Below, piece by piece: positions 1 to 9,286 of a stretch of 64,000 nt of DNA. Numbering within the stretch: the stretch's first letter is position 1; each line of letters opens with the position of its first letter. The notes below the pieces were generated by a model. It was not told where the DNA came from, did not search any database, and saw only the letters and a list, made by a program, of their open reading frames with translations. The DNA is from CAZYBU01 sp964645775 (lineage in GTDB: Bacteria; Spirochaetota; UBA4802; UBA5550): contig CAZYBU010000009.1 in the NCBI GenBank assembly GCA_964645775.1, positions 28,753 to 92,752 of the forward strand. Reading direction: 5' to 3'. The translations under genes were made by a program, and so were the position numbers.

Positions 1-627
1 ACCATTCCGGTCGGAAATAAGTTCGTTCCGGTCCATGTCGAGGAGGGCCTTTTCAACAAAGAGAGGGTCCACTTCTCCTTCCTGACCGCTTTCCCACAGG
101 CTCTCAAAGTGACTGTTGTAAAATACTGTCTTACCTTCGGTGTTAAGGGCGTAGAGTGCCCGGGGAATGTGTTCCAATATGGAATATATGAGCCATTCCA
201 GGGAGTGCTCTTCCCGGGTCCGGTCGACCTCTTCCTCTTTTTCGGCCCCCCTCCTGTGCCCTTCCGCGGCGGAAAACAGCTCTATCCGGCTCCACTCGCC
301 CTGATGTTCCCCAAAAATGTTGATCACGGGGAATTGTTTAAATGATCCGTAGGGGAGAAGGTCGTCGAGAGACATCTTTCGGGCCAGTCCCGTTATGAAG
401 GTATCTATGGTTGTGGAACGGACCCTCTCGATATCGCTTAATTCCGCGATGACGTCATCCTTGCGTAACACGCCGATTAAAATACCCCGTTTGGAGATCA
501 CCGGTATTATGGGAATATCGTGGGAATAGAAAATTCTGACCAGGTCTTCGGGCCGGATATCTCCCCTGGCATAAGGGTTCTCTTCGTAGGCCCGGAGTTC
601 CTCACCTGATGTGGATTCGTTGGTCAT
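1..627 (-). CDS. CBS-domain and PAS-like sensor protein, C-terminus outside window
   Basis: The frame is open from an ATG at 627 to the window edge (209 codons, no stop), so the protein is truncated by the window. Residues 10 to about 125 look like a pair of CBS motifs (FYSHDIPIIPVISKRG followed by ILIGVLRKDDVIAEL, then FKQFPVINIFGEHQGEW). Residues from about 157 (EWLIYSILEHIPRALYALN) look like the start of a PAS domain. The start codon overlaps the dapB stop as ATGA, so it is translationally coupled to dapB. CBS-PAS N-termini are often followed by an output domain such as a sigma-54 activator or kinase, but that part is not visible. The specific role is unknown. Confidence 0.75.
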   Translation of the reverse strand, partial: MTNESTSGEELRAYEENPYARGDIRPEDLVRIFYSHDIPIIPVISKRGILIGVLRKDDVIAELSDIERVRSTTIDTFITGLARKMSLDDLLPYGSFKQFPVINIFGEHQGEWSRIELFSAAEGHRRGAEKEEEVDRTREEHSLEWLIYSILEHIPRALYALNTEGKTVFYNSHFESLWESGQEGEVDPLFVEKALLDMDRNELISDRNG

Positions 628-1418
628 AATCCAAGCACGTCAAACATGGAATAGAGTCCCTTACCCTTACCCTGCATGAATTCCGCGGCCGTCACCGCTC
701 CCCGGGCCAGAATATCCCTGCTTATGGCCCTGTGGTTCAGTTCGATCCTTTCTCCCAGGGTCACGAAGGAGACCGTGTGATCTCCAACGATATCCCCTCC
801 CCTCATACACTGGACCCCGATCTCACGGTCGCTTCTCTGGCCGACCATGCCTTCCCTTCCATGAACGGCCGGGGCCTCCTCCATCCCGTCCATGGACCTC
901 ACGATCTCAATTAGCCGATTCGCCGTTCCGGAAGGAGCGTCCTTCTTGAACCGGTGGTGGGCCTCGTAGACTTCCACGTCATAAGAGCGGTCAAGGGATT
1001 TAGCCGCGATTTCAGTAAGCTTAAAGAGAAGATTGACCCCCGGAGACATGTTCGGTGACATTAATACTGGAATTTTTCTCGAGGCATCTTCAATCATCCG
1101 ACGCTCCTCGTCACTGAATCCCGTGGTCCCGATGACAAGGGGAACACCCCCTTCCCCAGCCAGGGAAAGAAGCTTCATGGTGGCGGGAGGAGCGGAAAAA
1201 TCTATGAGCACATCCGTACTTCCGAGAAAAGCTTCGTCAATGGTCGTTACCGGCACGGCCGTCTCTTCGGGCCCGGCGATCAGCGCCGTCACCTTTCCTG
1301 TCATGGGTGAGTCGGGTCCGTCCAGGGCAACGCTGCATCTGTGCCCCTTTTCCAGAATGATCTGCAGGATGGCCTTGCCCATCCTGCCTGAAACCCCGCA
1401 GATACCGATATTAATCAT
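624..1418 (-). CDS. dapB: 4-hydroxy-tetrahydrodipicolinate reductase
   Basis: DapB makes tetrahydrodipicolinate from the DapA product using NAD(P)H, the second dedicated step of lysine and diaminopimelate synthesis in the cytoplasm. The 264-aa length is normal. The N-terminal Rossmann motif GVSGRMGKAI, the HHRFKKDAPSGTA active-site segment (catalytic His pair and substrate-binding Lys) and GTTGFS are all present. It overlaps dapA by 4 bp (ATGA) and the downstream CBS/PAS gene by 4 bp, so the three form one operon. Confidence 0.97.
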   Translation of the reverse strand: MINIGICGVSGRMGKAILQIILEKGHRCSVALDGPDSPMTGKVTALIAGPEETAVPVTTIDEAFLGSTDVLIDFSAPPATMKLLSLAGEGGVPLVIGTTGFSDEERRMIEDASRKIPVLMSPNMSPGVNLLFKLTEIAAKSLDRSYDVEVYEAHHRFKKDAPSGTANRLIEIVRSMDGMEEAPAVHGREGMVGQRSDREIGVQCMRGGDIVGDHTVSFVTLGERIELNHRAISRDILARGAVTAAEFMQGKGKGLYSMFDVLGL

Positions 1419-2293
1419 CCGAGCAACCCGTAATCCGTAAGAGCTTCTCTGAGAAGGGCTCTCTTGTCACCGGGAAGGGGGACCAGAGGAAGCCGGAGTT
1501 CTCCGCCGCAGAGTCCCAGCATCTCCATGGCCGCTTTGACCGGGATAGGGTTCGTGTCAAGGAACATCATCCTGGCCAGAGGAAGGAGCCTGTAGAAGAC
1601 GTTCCTGGCTTCATCGATGTTTCCCGACATAAAGGTGGCGTGTACCTTCTTTACATCCGCTGGAATAATGTTGGAGATGACAGAGATTATACCTTTTCCG
1701 CCCACGGATAGCAGAGGAAAGAACATGTTGTCGTCGCCGGAAAGGATGGCCAGACGGTCAGCGCATAGCTCATAAAGACGCATGATCTGAGCTATGTCAC
1801 CGGAGGCCTCCTTTATGGCCACGATCTGGTCATTGTTGTCGAGGAGCCGTGCAACGTTTTCAGGCTGGAAATTAACCCCGGTTCGACCGGGAATATTATA
1901 GAGAATACTGGGAACAGGCACAGAGCGGGCGACCCGGTCAAAATGAAGAATAAGCCCCTCCTGGGGCGGCTTGTTATAGTAAGGATTCACCAGGAGAAGG
2001 CCGTCCACACCCGCGTCAGCGGCGGCCCGGGAAAGAGAAATGGCCTCCTCCGTGGAGTTCGAACCGGTGCCAGCCAGGACCTTCACTCTTCCATCAACAA
2101 GTTCAACTACTCTTCGTATGTACTCCCGGTGGTCCGGGTGGCTCACGGTAGGGGACTCTCCCGTGGTTCCCATCGGCACAACACCGTCTACCCCGCCATC
2201 AATCTGACGTTCAATCAGCTGTTCCAGGACGGCGTAATCGATGGCTCCGTCCCGGAAAGGAGTTATTATCGCGGTATGGACTCCTTCAAACAT
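1415..2293 (-). CDS. dapA: 4-hydroxy-tetrahydrodipicolinate synthase
   Basis: DapA condenses pyruvate with aspartate semialdehyde, the first committed step of the diaminopimelate/lysine pathway. It is 292 aa, the usual size, with a TIM-barrel sequence. GTTGESPT is the pyruvate-binding loop, YNIPGRTGVN carries the catalytic Tyr, and the Schiff-base Lys lies in VAIKEASGD. It is the first biosynthetic gene of dapA-dapB-CBS/PAS. The lipoprotein gene ends only 13 bp upstream and may be cotranscribed. Confidence 0.97.
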   Translation of the reverse strand: MFEGVHTAIITPFRDGAIDYAVLEQLIERQIDGGVDGVVPMGTTGESPTVSHPDHREYIRRVVELVDGRVKVLAGTGSNSTEEAISLSRAAADAGVDGLLLVNPYYNKPPQEGLILHFDRVARSVPVPSILYNIPGRTGVNFQPENVARLLDNNDQIVAIKEASGDIAQIMRLYELCADRLAILSGDDNMFFPLLSVGGKGIISVISNIIPADVKKVHATFMSGNIDEARNVFYRLLPLARMMFLDTNPIPVKAAMEMLGLCGGELRLPLVPLPGDKRALLREALTDYGLLG

Positions 2294-2306
2294 AGAGGCT
2301 TCCTTG

Positions 2307-2669
2307 CTAATTGATTTTTCTTACCCGTTCTTTCAGTTTTTCCATGAACAGTTCCTTCTTGAAACCTTCTTCAGGGAACTGATCCTCGAACACATACAGC
2401 AGAAGGAAATATCTTGCTTCAAGGGGATCCACGGCAGCGTCCATGGCGTAGACCTTGATCCAGTCCTTGTCCGCTGAGATAATAAGATTAACCTTCGTTC
2501 CCCGTCGAAGTTTCTCTTCTTCAAACTCCAGGTCTGTAAGTAGAAGATAGGTTCCCTCTTCCAGGGAACGCAGATCTTCTACCTCCTCCTTTTCTACAAA
2601 GGACTTGCAGCCTGTTCCCACCAGTACAAGAAGCAGGAATGAGACAATGACAGTCAGTAATCGATTCAT
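2307..2669 (-). CDS. small predicted lipoprotein of unknown function
   Basis: The chosen start gives 120 aa beginning MNRLLTVIVSFLLLVLVGTGC, a short signal peptide with a clear lipobox (VGTGC), so it should be lipidated and exported. A longer reading frame starts at 2705 but would place 12 extra residues before the signal peptide. The mature part is charged and mixed alpha/beta, with no motif I recognise. It lies 13 bp upstream of dapA in the same direction and is divergent from the SpoIIE gene. Function unknown. Confidence 0.7.
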   Translation of the reverse strand: MNRLLTVIVSFLLLVLVGTGCKSFVEKEEVEDLRSLEEGTYLLLTDLEFEEEKLRRGTKVNLIISADKDWIKVYAMDAAVDPLEARYFLLLYVFEDQFPEEGFKKELFMEKLKERVRKIN

Positions 2670-2926
2670 GAATAATGTTCTTTGTACAATTCCGGTCCGT
2701 GTCAAGGATTTATTGCCCGGGACGTACTTCTGGAACCGGAAGGAAAAAATATGTGAACGGGGACTGCTGTAAACAATATTTTTATTGCAGGAAAAAGAAC
2801 CTTTACAATATCATTAAATTATTAGATTATGAACAACCCGTGGTACTAACCGTACCCCACAAAAGAGCCCTGCTATCAGGTTAATTGCAATACAGGGAAA
2901 ATGGTTCTATCTATAAGGATTCTGAG

Positions 2927-5176
2927 ATGAGTAATTTTATCAAAAGAGTGGAAATTTTTGCCCTCAGACCCTTTATAGGCGTATTTAATAGTACGGCCCG
3001 ATATATCTCCTATACCTTTGGAGTCGCCTTCACCACCAGCCTGGGGGGCTTTCTTATCGCAGCGTATATCGCCATTTTTCTCATGGAGACCGTCCAGTTT
3101 CAGGTTAGTAACACAAAAGACAATTTCATCCTCCTGTTTTCGATTCTAGTGCTTTTCCTCTACGCTCCCGGTTACTACCTTCACTTTGGCATACTCTACA
3201 GACTCGGAATACCCAGTTTTTCCCGGAGACTCAACCAGGTAAACCGTTTTGCACGAAACAACACGTACACTCCTCCTGAAACCGACGGGGAAGTCCTTGA
3301 TCTATTAAAGTCTTTTGAACGGCTGCCTGTCCTGAACATGATTGCAGCCCTGATTTATCCATCTATTGTCATGCTTGCCGTTGTCACCCAGGAACTCTTC
3401 ATCGGAACGGTCTACAACTCGATTATGATGCTCATCGGTATCTCATCGGCAATTTTTATCTACATTTTCTCCACATATATCGCCGCCGAACTTTTAACCG
3501 GTCCGATGCGCAAGACAGTCAAGCAAGACCTGGTGGAACGTTCCATTCCCTTTGAAGAAACCTTCAGTTTCAGCATCCGCAACAAGTTTATCTTTATTAA
3601 CCTGCTCATCCTCATTGCCATGAGCGAGCTGGGGCTCATGCTCTACGTAAGCACTTCCGCCAAATTCAGCATTGTTCCGATCATCTTCATTCTGTTAACG
3701 GCTGTTATTGTCGGCTCAATTCTCTTTTTCTACCTTCTCTCTATTCAGCAGTCCCTTGTGGATATAGAATACGCGGCTATGGATCTCGCCTCAGGCGGAA
3801 AGGGAAAACTCTACATGCGGGGCCTGGACAGGGAGCTGGTCAAGACCAGCAAAGGCTTCATCTCCGCGGCCTACGAGGTAAATGAGATTCGATCAAATCT
3901 GGAAAAAAAGGTGGAAGAACGGACACTGGAACTGAATGAGGCCATGGAGAAGCTGAGGGAAAAGGACGACATCATTCAGCAGGAGCTGAAAGTAGCCTCG
4001 AGGATACAGAACGGTATCCTGCCTCCCACGCCCATTACCCGCAACGGTCTTCATATCGTTGCTTACCACCAGTCCATGGAGGAAATCGGAGGTGACATCT
4101 ATGACATTATACCGATGAAAAACAACTGCCTCGGAATCATTATTTCGGACGTCTCCGGTCACGGTATACCGGCGGCCCTGATTACGGTCATGGCCAAGAT
4201 ATCTTTCATCCAGGCCACCCGGAATTGTCTCTCACCCAAGAGGATCTTCCATATGGTCAACGAATCACTCATGAACGTGGTGAAGACCGAGGAATATCTC
4301 ACGGCCTTTCTCCTGGTGATCTCCTCCTCCTTCGACGTCCTCTACAGCAACGCCTCCCACCGGAAGGCCCAGGTCTTTCGCAATGGAGGATCATCCATCG
4401 AAAAATGGGATACCAACGGCCTTTTTCTCGGCGCTTTGGAGAACGTCGATGTGGGTGAATCCTATGAGGAGAAGGCTGACAAACTGAGACCCGGAGACCG
4501 TGTTTTCCTCTTCACGGACGGCCTGGTCGAGGCCCGCAACCGGGAGGGGGAAGAGTTCGGAGAAAAACGTATTTCTCAGCTCCTCATGGAGACCAGTACC
4601 ATCCCCCTGGAGAACGCCCGGGACCGGATTCTTGAAGTCTGGAGAAGGTTCCTTGGGGAGACGCAACTGAACGATGATGTAAGTTTTCTTCTCATTGAGC
4701 TGGCCCAGGTTTCCCATGACGCCATTACCCATCGTGAGAATGGGAAGGATCTCCTTGAAAAGGGAGAGTACAGAAAGGCGGAATGGGAGTTCATGAGCGC
4801 CCTGAAATTCGACAACTCAGATACCCTGACTCATCAGCTACTGGGTAAATGCTACGTAAAAACAGGGGAGCATGAAAAGGCAGTCGATCACTTCAAGGAA
4901 TTCCTGGATGAATATCCCAACGACGCCTACACCCTCTACCTCACCGCCGCGACACAGTACAACATGCAGGATTTCAACCGGGCTCTGATGAACGCGCGTA
5001 CCGCTGACCGCATACGTCCGGACAATCCCCATACCCTCACGGTCATAGCCCGTTCCCTTGAAAAACTCGGTCAAACGGATGAAGCCGGGGATATCTGGAA
5101 GAAGATTCTGCAGCTGGAACCTGAAAACGAAACGGTAAAAGAAGAGCTTAAGAGACTTAAGGAGAGGAAGAGTTAA
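2927..5176 (+). CDS. membrane-bound SpoIIE-type PP2C phosphatase with TPR repeats
   Basis: The 749-aa protein has about six membrane helices in residues 25-275, a short HAMP-like linker and a coiled coil (about 320-360). A PP2C/SpoIIE phosphatase domain follows (about 370-575) with metal-binding motifs GGDIYD, SDVSGHGIPAAL, LFTDGLVEARN and NDDVSF all intact. About four TPR units occupy 595-749. Such proteins usually dephosphorylate STAS anti-anti-sigma factors; a STAS protein lies at 32567. I chose the ATG at 2927 because aagga lies 7 nt upstream; the frame extends to a TTG at 2885. The stop overlaps the convergent thiE stop. Confidence 0.88.
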   Translation: MSNFIKRVEIFALRPFIGVFNSTARYISYTFGVAFTTSLGGFLIAAYIAIFLMETVQFQVSNTKDNFILLFSILVLFLYAPGYYLHFGILYRLGIPSFSRRLNQVNRFARNNTYTPPETDGEVLDLLKSFERLPVLNMIAALIYPSIVMLAVVTQELFIGTVYNSIMMLIGISSAIFIYIFSTYIAAELLTGPMRKTVKQDLVERSIPFEETFSFSIRNKFIFINLLILIAMSELGLMLYVSTSAKFSIVPIIFILLTAVIVGSILFFYLLSIQQSLVDIEYAAMDLASGGKGKLYMRGLDRELVKTSKGFISAAYEVNEIRSNLEKKVEERTLELNEAMEKLREKDDIIQQELKVASRIQNGILPPTPITRNGLHIVAYHQSMEEIGGDIYDIIPMKNNCLGIIISDVSGHGIPAALITVMAKISFIQATRNCLSPKRIFHMVNESLMNVVKTEEYLTAFLLVISSSFDVLYSNASHRKAQVFRNGGSSIEKWDTNGLFLGALENVDVGESYEEKADKLRPGDRVFLFTDGLVEARNREGEEFGEKRISQLLMETSTIPLENARDRILEVWRRFLGETQLNDDVSFLLIELAQVSHDAITHRENGKDLLEKGEYRKAEWEFMSALKFDNSDTLTHQLLGKCYVKTGEHEKAVDHFKEFLDEYPNDAYTLYLTAATQYNMQDFNRALMNARTADRIRPDNPHTLTVIARSLEKLGQTDEAGDIWKKILQLEPENETVKEELKRLKERKS

Positions 5177-5847
5177 CCCGAAACCGACCTGTCTTTTCTT
5201 TCCATAAGCTTTCTGGCATTCTCTCCAGGGTCTCCCCGGTAGAGGAAGGAGATGACGGCGGCGGAGGCGTGGAGAGGGACCTCCTGAATATTCTCATCCG
5301 TTATTCCACCAATGGCCACTACCGGCATAGAAACCATCCCTGCCAGCTCCTGGAATCGTTCGCCCCCCAGACCCTTCATCTTCCTGCCATCTTTGGTGGT
5401 GGTATCGAAAATGGGACCTATGGCGATATAATCAGGCCCTTCTTTAACGGCCTCTTCCACCTCCTGCCGGCTATGGGTCGAGATCCCGATTACGGCATCC
5501 TTTCCCAAAAGCTTCCTGGCCTCATGAGCCGGTATGTCGTCCTGTCCCAGGTGCACTCCGCCGGCACCGGAGAGGAAGGCTATATCCGGATAATCGTTTA
5601 TCAGAAGAAGGATATCCTTTCCCCGGAGTATTTCAACCAGCTCCCGGGCAATTTTGAGAAGCTGCCGCGGAGAGCTCTTCTTCATCCTTAACTGGAGTAC
5701 CCGGACTCCTGCTCCTGTCAGAGCGGCGGCCGCCCCGGGAACCTCTTCCGCCTTCAGAAAGGTCTCATCCAGAATGGCGTAAATGGATCCCCTGAGAGGG
5801 GAAAGCCGATCTTCTCGATGATTACCTGTTCCCGGTTCTGACATCAT
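5173..5847 (-). CDS. thiE: thiamine-phosphate synthase
   Basis: ThiE joins HMP pyrophosphate and thiazole phosphate to make thiamine phosphate. It is 224 aa, about 10-15 residues longer than usual because of a hydrophilic N-terminus. Diagnostic motifs are VLQLRMK, INDYPDIAFLSGAGGVHLGQDD, YIAIGPIFDTTTK and MPVVAIGGI. It overlaps thiS by 4 bp, so these are cotranscribed. The HMP branch enzyme thiC is nearby on the other strand at 10147. No thiG or thiH is visible in the window. Confidence 0.95.
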   Translation of the reverse strand: MMSEPGTGNHREDRLSPLRGSIYAILDETFLKAEEVPGAAAALTGAGVRVLQLRMKKSSPRQLLKIARELVEILRGKDILLLINDYPDIAFLSGAGGVHLGQDDIPAHEARKLLGKDAVIGISTHSRQEVEEAVKEGPDYIAIGPIFDTTTKDGRKMKGLGGERFQELAGMVSMPVVAIGGITDENIQEVPLHASAAVISFLYRGDPGENARKLMERKDRSVSG

Positions 5848-6047
5848 CCCCCACCGGCCATGGTTACGATCTCCAGAACATCCTCCTCCTCCAGGAGAGT
5901 CCGTTCATAATCTTCCGGAAAAACTATCTCCCTGTTTTTCTCAACGGCCACGCCATCGGGAGGGAGTGAAAGTTCATCCAGCAGACCCATCAGGTTTTCA
6001 GAACCGACGTCCCTGAGGGAACCGTTTATGGTAATTCTTTTTGACAT
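5844..6047 (-). CDS. thiS: thiamine biosynthesis sulfur carrier ThiS
   Basis: This is a 67-aa ubiquitin-like sulfur carrier. The C-terminus ends in TMAGGG, giving the terminal Gly-Gly that is adenylated and converted to a thiocarboxylate as sulfur donor for the thiazole ring. The N-terminal MSKRITING strand and the LLDELSLPPDGVAVE segment are typical. It overlaps thiE by 4 bp and follows rsmE by about 30 bp. The partner enzymes ThiF and ThiG are not in the window. Confidence 0.93.
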   Translation of the reverse strand: MSKRITINGSLRDVGSENLMGLLDELSLPPDGVAVEKNREIVFPEDYERTLLEEEDVLEIVTMAGGG

Positions 6048-6079
6048 GCTATGTTTTTGACCTCTTATCGCATTCTTTT

Positions 6080-6793
6080 TTATTTATGAGAATAATACAT
6101 ATAACGAAGCAGGGCCGGCAACAGTGCGGCCGCTGTTTCCGAGCGGAGAACCGGCAGATCAAAGCTGATAATATGGCATCCTGCTTCAGCGGCCCGATCG
6201 AGCTCTTCCGGAGAAAAGCCGCCCTCGGGCCCGACAAGGACAAGGGGTGGTCCTTCCAGCTCCAGCGCTCCCGGTTTGAGGGGATACCCGTGAGGGTGGG
6301 CCATGACACATCTTCCACCGGATGTCACAAAAAGATCATCCAGGGAAACCGGTTCCTCCACCAGAGGAATCTCCCTTCTCATCGACTGCTTGGCGGCTTC
6401 ACGTACGATCCGCTTCCACCGAGCGGATTTCTGGCCCGAAAACCGGTCGGGATCGACCACCGTGCGGTCTGAACGAAACGGCCGGATACGTGTCACCCCT
6501 GTCTCCGTCGCCTTTTGCAGAGCCAGATCCATACTTTTCCCCTTCAAAAGGGGAAGACCCAGTTCCATTTCCTTTTCACGATATCGGTCCAGGCCCGGTT
6601 CCTCAAGATAAAGTTCACATGAATCTCTCTCCAACTCACCAGCCCGTGCCCGCCATATCTGCCCATCCTGATCCCGGACAAGCAGCATATCACCTTCCCT
6701 GAGACGACGCACCCGGACCAGGTGGATAAAATCTTCTCCGGCGATTCGCACCTTTCGTTCGTCATCCTTCCGGTTGATGAAAAAGAGGGGCAC
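6080..6793 (-). CDS. rsmE: 16S rRNA (uracil1498-N3)-methyltransferase
   Basis: RsmE methylates U1498 of 16S rRNA using SAM and belongs to the SPOUT fold. The 237-aa size fits. Diagnostic motifs are the N-terminal PUA-like part (HLVRVRRLREGD), the knot motif LVLVGPEGGFSPEEL, and the C-terminal LPVLRSETAAALLPALLRYM with the SAM-binding knot. The start abuts the LolA-like gene upstream (1-bp overlap). Confidence 0.95.
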   Translation of the reverse strand: MPLFFINRKDDERKVRIAGEDFIHLVRVRRLREGDMLLVRDQDGQIWRARAGELERDSCELYLEEPGLDRYREKEMELGLPLLKGKSMDLALQKATETGVTRIRPFRSDRTVVDPDRFSGQKSARWKRIVREAAKQSMRREIPLVEEPVSLDDLFVTSGGRCVMAHPHGYPLKPGALELEGPPLVLVGPEGGFSPEELDRAAEAGCHIISFDLPVLRSETAAALLPALLRYMYYSHK

Positions 6794-7569
6794 TACCTGC
6801 TTCCCAGCTTTTCTGATCGGAATATCTCGGGATCAAATGTCACGTCCCTTTCGAAATCGTAGAAACTCAGGATGGTAACCGTACCCTGACGGATATTCAT
6901 CATGTCATAACGTATGGGAATGATCCGGTCTTCCACGTAGCGGACCTTGCTCAGGGTCATGAACTTGTATATGGCGTTGTCCCGGTCATGAAAATCGATC
7001 CTCAGAGGAAGCAGGTCTTCCCGGCTGACGAAAAGAGTAAGCATCCCGTATTTACCACCACGAAAAATCGGTTGCAGCTCCAGCCTGTAGGACTCCTTTC
7101 CCTTGACCGTAACGATGCCCTTAATCTCAGCCGTGTAGTTACTCTGGAAATCGGCATTCGACAGGTCAAGAAAGGTAAAATTCGTCGATAGCAGCTCGTC
7201 GAAACGGTCGATCCCCATTTTATGATAGAGACGGATGGAGTGAATATTATAGACCCAGATGTCCTCTCCCCGTAGATTATAGAGGACCTTGAGCTGATCG
7301 CCCCGTTCCTTACTGGAAAAAACAAAGAGAGAGTCCTCCGATGCTACTTTACCGGTAATTTCTATGGTATAGGACTTTCCGTCAGGATGAATATGTTTCA
7401 TCCTCCCCCGTATCAGCCCCCTGGGATATTCCATAACCTGGTCGACCCGGGCGAGTATGGACTGGGCCGTAACCTCAATCTCCCTCTCATCCTGGGCCTC
7501 CAGCGGGAAGGTTGACAAAACCAGCAGGATAAGAAGAAGCTGTGCCGTTCTCTTTTTCAGGGTAACCAT
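6793..7569 (-). CDS. LolA-like outer membrane lipoprotein-sorting protein
   Basis: The 258-aa protein has an N-terminal signal peptide (KKRTAQLLLILLVLSTFPLEAQ). Its beta-rich sequence (LIRGRMKHIHPDGKSYTIEITGKV, then a C-terminal RIIPIRYDMMNIRQGTVTILSFYDF) matches the LolA-like outer-membrane lipoprotein-sorting family known from several Gram-negative groups. It is therefore likely periplasmic and may bind a lipid or lipoprotein. It lies between aroH and rsmE in the long minus-strand operon, which gives no functional clue. A second, more distant LolA-like gene is at 14628. Confidence 0.75.
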   Translation of the reverse strand: MVTLKKRTAQLLLILLVLSTFPLEAQDEREIEVTAQSILARVDQVMEYPRGLIRGRMKHIHPDGKSYTIEITGKVASEDSLFVFSSKERGDQLKVLYNLRGEDIWVYNIHSIRLYHKMGIDRFDELLSTNFTFLDLSNADFQSNYTAEIKGIVTVKGKESYRLELQPIFRGGKYGMLTLFVSREDLLPLRIDFHDRDNAIYKFMTLSKVRYVEDRIIPIRYDMMNIRQGTVTILSFYDFERDVTFDPEIFRSEKLGSR

Positions 7570-7600
7570 GACCGAACTTTATACCGAAATATTCCAGATA

Positions 7601-7993
7601 TCATTCAGATCGATAATAACGATCCTTTTTATCACTATCAAGATCGGGACGCAGGGCGCGGGCCCCGTCAAGGTAGGAGTGGACAATCTCGTCCTGTCGC
7701 AAGGTACTGTTGATATGCATCAGGACACGGATACACTTGTTCAGGCTGCCTGGTACCGGTATCTCACGGGTACACATGAGAGGTGTATATAGCCAGCCCA
7801 GCCTCCGGGCCGCCACAGCCGGGAACTCGGCGTCCAGGTCATCGGTCACCGAAAAGATTACTGAAACAACGTCCTCTTCCTGGAACCTGTTCTGCTCAAT
7901 CATATCCTTCAGCAGACGTTCTGTCTTATCAATGATTTCTTCCCGATTATTATCGGAAACCGTTATTGCCCCCCTCAGCCCTCGTACCGGCAT
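7601..7993 (-). CDS. aroH: chorismate mutase, AroH type
   Basis: This is a 130-aa monofunctional chorismate mutase of the trimeric AroH family, converting chorismate to prephenate for Phe/Tyr synthesis. It aligns by eye with the Bacillus enzyme: VRGLRGAITV with the active-site Arg, LKKCIRV-like SLNKCIRVLM with catalytic Arg, and the YLDGARALRPDL tail. The start codon directly abuts the aroA stop, consistent with an aromatic amino-acid operon. Confidence 0.95.
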   Translation of the reverse strand: MPVRGLRGAITVSDNNREEIIDKTERLLKDMIEQNRFQEEDVVSVIFSVTDDLDAEFPAVAARRLGWLYTPLMCTREIPVPGSLNKCIRVLMHINSTLRQDEIVHSYLDGARALRPDLDSDKKDRYYRSE

Positions 7994-9286
7994 TCAGCGA
8001 TCCCCACCTTTTTCTACTATATACTCAATCCTGGCGTTACAGTCCAGCATCCTTTCATAAAAATCGGGGAAGGTGACAGCCGCCGCCTCGGCCGTAGAGA
8101 CGCGGGTTTCCCCCAGGGCCGCGAGACCGGCGACGGAAAGGGCCATGACCACCCGATGATCACCATGACCTTCCACGTCCGTACCCTTCATCTCGCCACC
8201 TTCGATTACAAGGCCATCAGGCAGCTCTTCGGTTTGGATACCGAGCTTCCCCAGTTCTCCCGCCATGACCGCTATCCGGTCCGTCTCCTTTACACGGGCC
8301 TGGGGAACGTTCACCAGTCGGGTGGTTCCCCGGGCCGAGGCCGCGGCAACAGCCAGCGCCGGCAGGGCGTCGGGAATATCATTCAGGTCGAAGACACCCC
8401 CGGTCAACTCACCTCCACGGATATCGATATGCCGTTCTCCGATATCGACGACAGCGCCCATCTCAGAAAGGATATCCACCACGCGTTTATCCCCCTGGCT
8501 GTCATCATAATCCAGACCTTCCAGTCGAAGGGTTGAGCCGGTAACGGCCGCGGCAACCAGGAAGAAAGTAGCGGAGGAAAAATCGGCCGCCACCTCCCGA
8601 TCGAAGGAAGAGAGGGCCTGTCCGCCCGGCACGTGGAACCTTTCGTAACCATCGGCCTCCCAGGTGAGCCCGCAGGCTTCCATCCAGGAGAGTGTCATGT
8701 CTATGTAAGGTTTTTCATGCAAAAGGGTAAGGATAATCTCAGATTTCTCCCGTGCGAAGGGGGCGGACAGGAGAAGCGATGAAAGATATTGTGAGGTTAC
8801 GGACTCAAGTTCAGTCTTCCCGCCGTTGAGCCTTCCCTCCATGACAAGGGGCGGCATACCGTTATCCCGGGTCGACCTGGCCTTCCCGCCGAGATCTTCA
8901 AGGGAACCCATCAGGGCCCCGGCCGGTCTTCTCCGGATCTGTTCATCCCCCGTAAAGACAGTCATACCCTCAATGAGACACGCGGTTCCCATTCCCATGT
9001 AGAGTGTGGTGCCGGAGTTACCCACATCCACAACATTATCCGGGACCCGGGGGGAGCCGGCGGTCCCCTCGATTTCCCAGAGATCCGGGGAGGAGTCATC
9101 CAGACCGCCCCCAAAGGCGCGCACCAGGGTACGGCACGAGCGGGTGTCAGAACTCTCAAGGGGCATTCGCAGGATGGATTTCCCTTCCCCGAGAAGTCCG
9201 AGGATCAATCCACGGATGGTATGGGATTTGGAACCCGGTATCCTCACGGAGCCGGAGAGTGTGGATTCATGGATGGAGAATCTCAT
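7994..9286 (-). CDS. aroA: 3-phosphoshikimate 1-carboxyvinyltransferase (EPSP synthase)
   Basis: AroA transfers enolpyruvate from PEP to shikimate-3-phosphate. At 430 aa it is standard. The S3P-binding PGSKSHTIRGL, the NSGTTLYM loop, RRRPAGAL, the DFSSATFF segment, and PDALPALAVAAA with RVKETDRI are present. The loop reads NSGTT rather than the NAGTA of class I enzymes, so it resembles the class II type. It overlaps the methyltransferase-like gene by 4 bp upstream and abuts aroH. Confidence 0.96.
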   Translation of the reverse strand: MRFSIHESTLSGSVRIPGSKSHTIRGLILGLLGEGKSILRMPLESSDTRSCRTLVRAFGGGLDDSSPDLWEIEGTAGSPRVPDNVVDVGNSGTTLYMGMGTACLIEGMTVFTGDEQIRRRPAGALMGSLEDLGGKARSTRDNGMPPLVMEGRLNGGKTELESVTSQYLSSLLLSAPFAREKSEIILTLLHEKPYIDMTLSWMEACGLTWEADGYERFHVPGGQALSSFDREVAADFSSATFFLVAAAVTGSTLRLEGLDYDDSQGDKRVVDILSEMGAVVDIGERHIDIRGGELTGGVFDLNDIPDALPALAVAAASARGTTRLVNVPQARVKETDRIAVMAGELGKLGIQTEELPDGLVIEGGEMKGTDVEGHGDHRVVMALSVAGLAALGETRVSTAEAAAVTFPDFYERMLDCNARIEYIVEKGGDR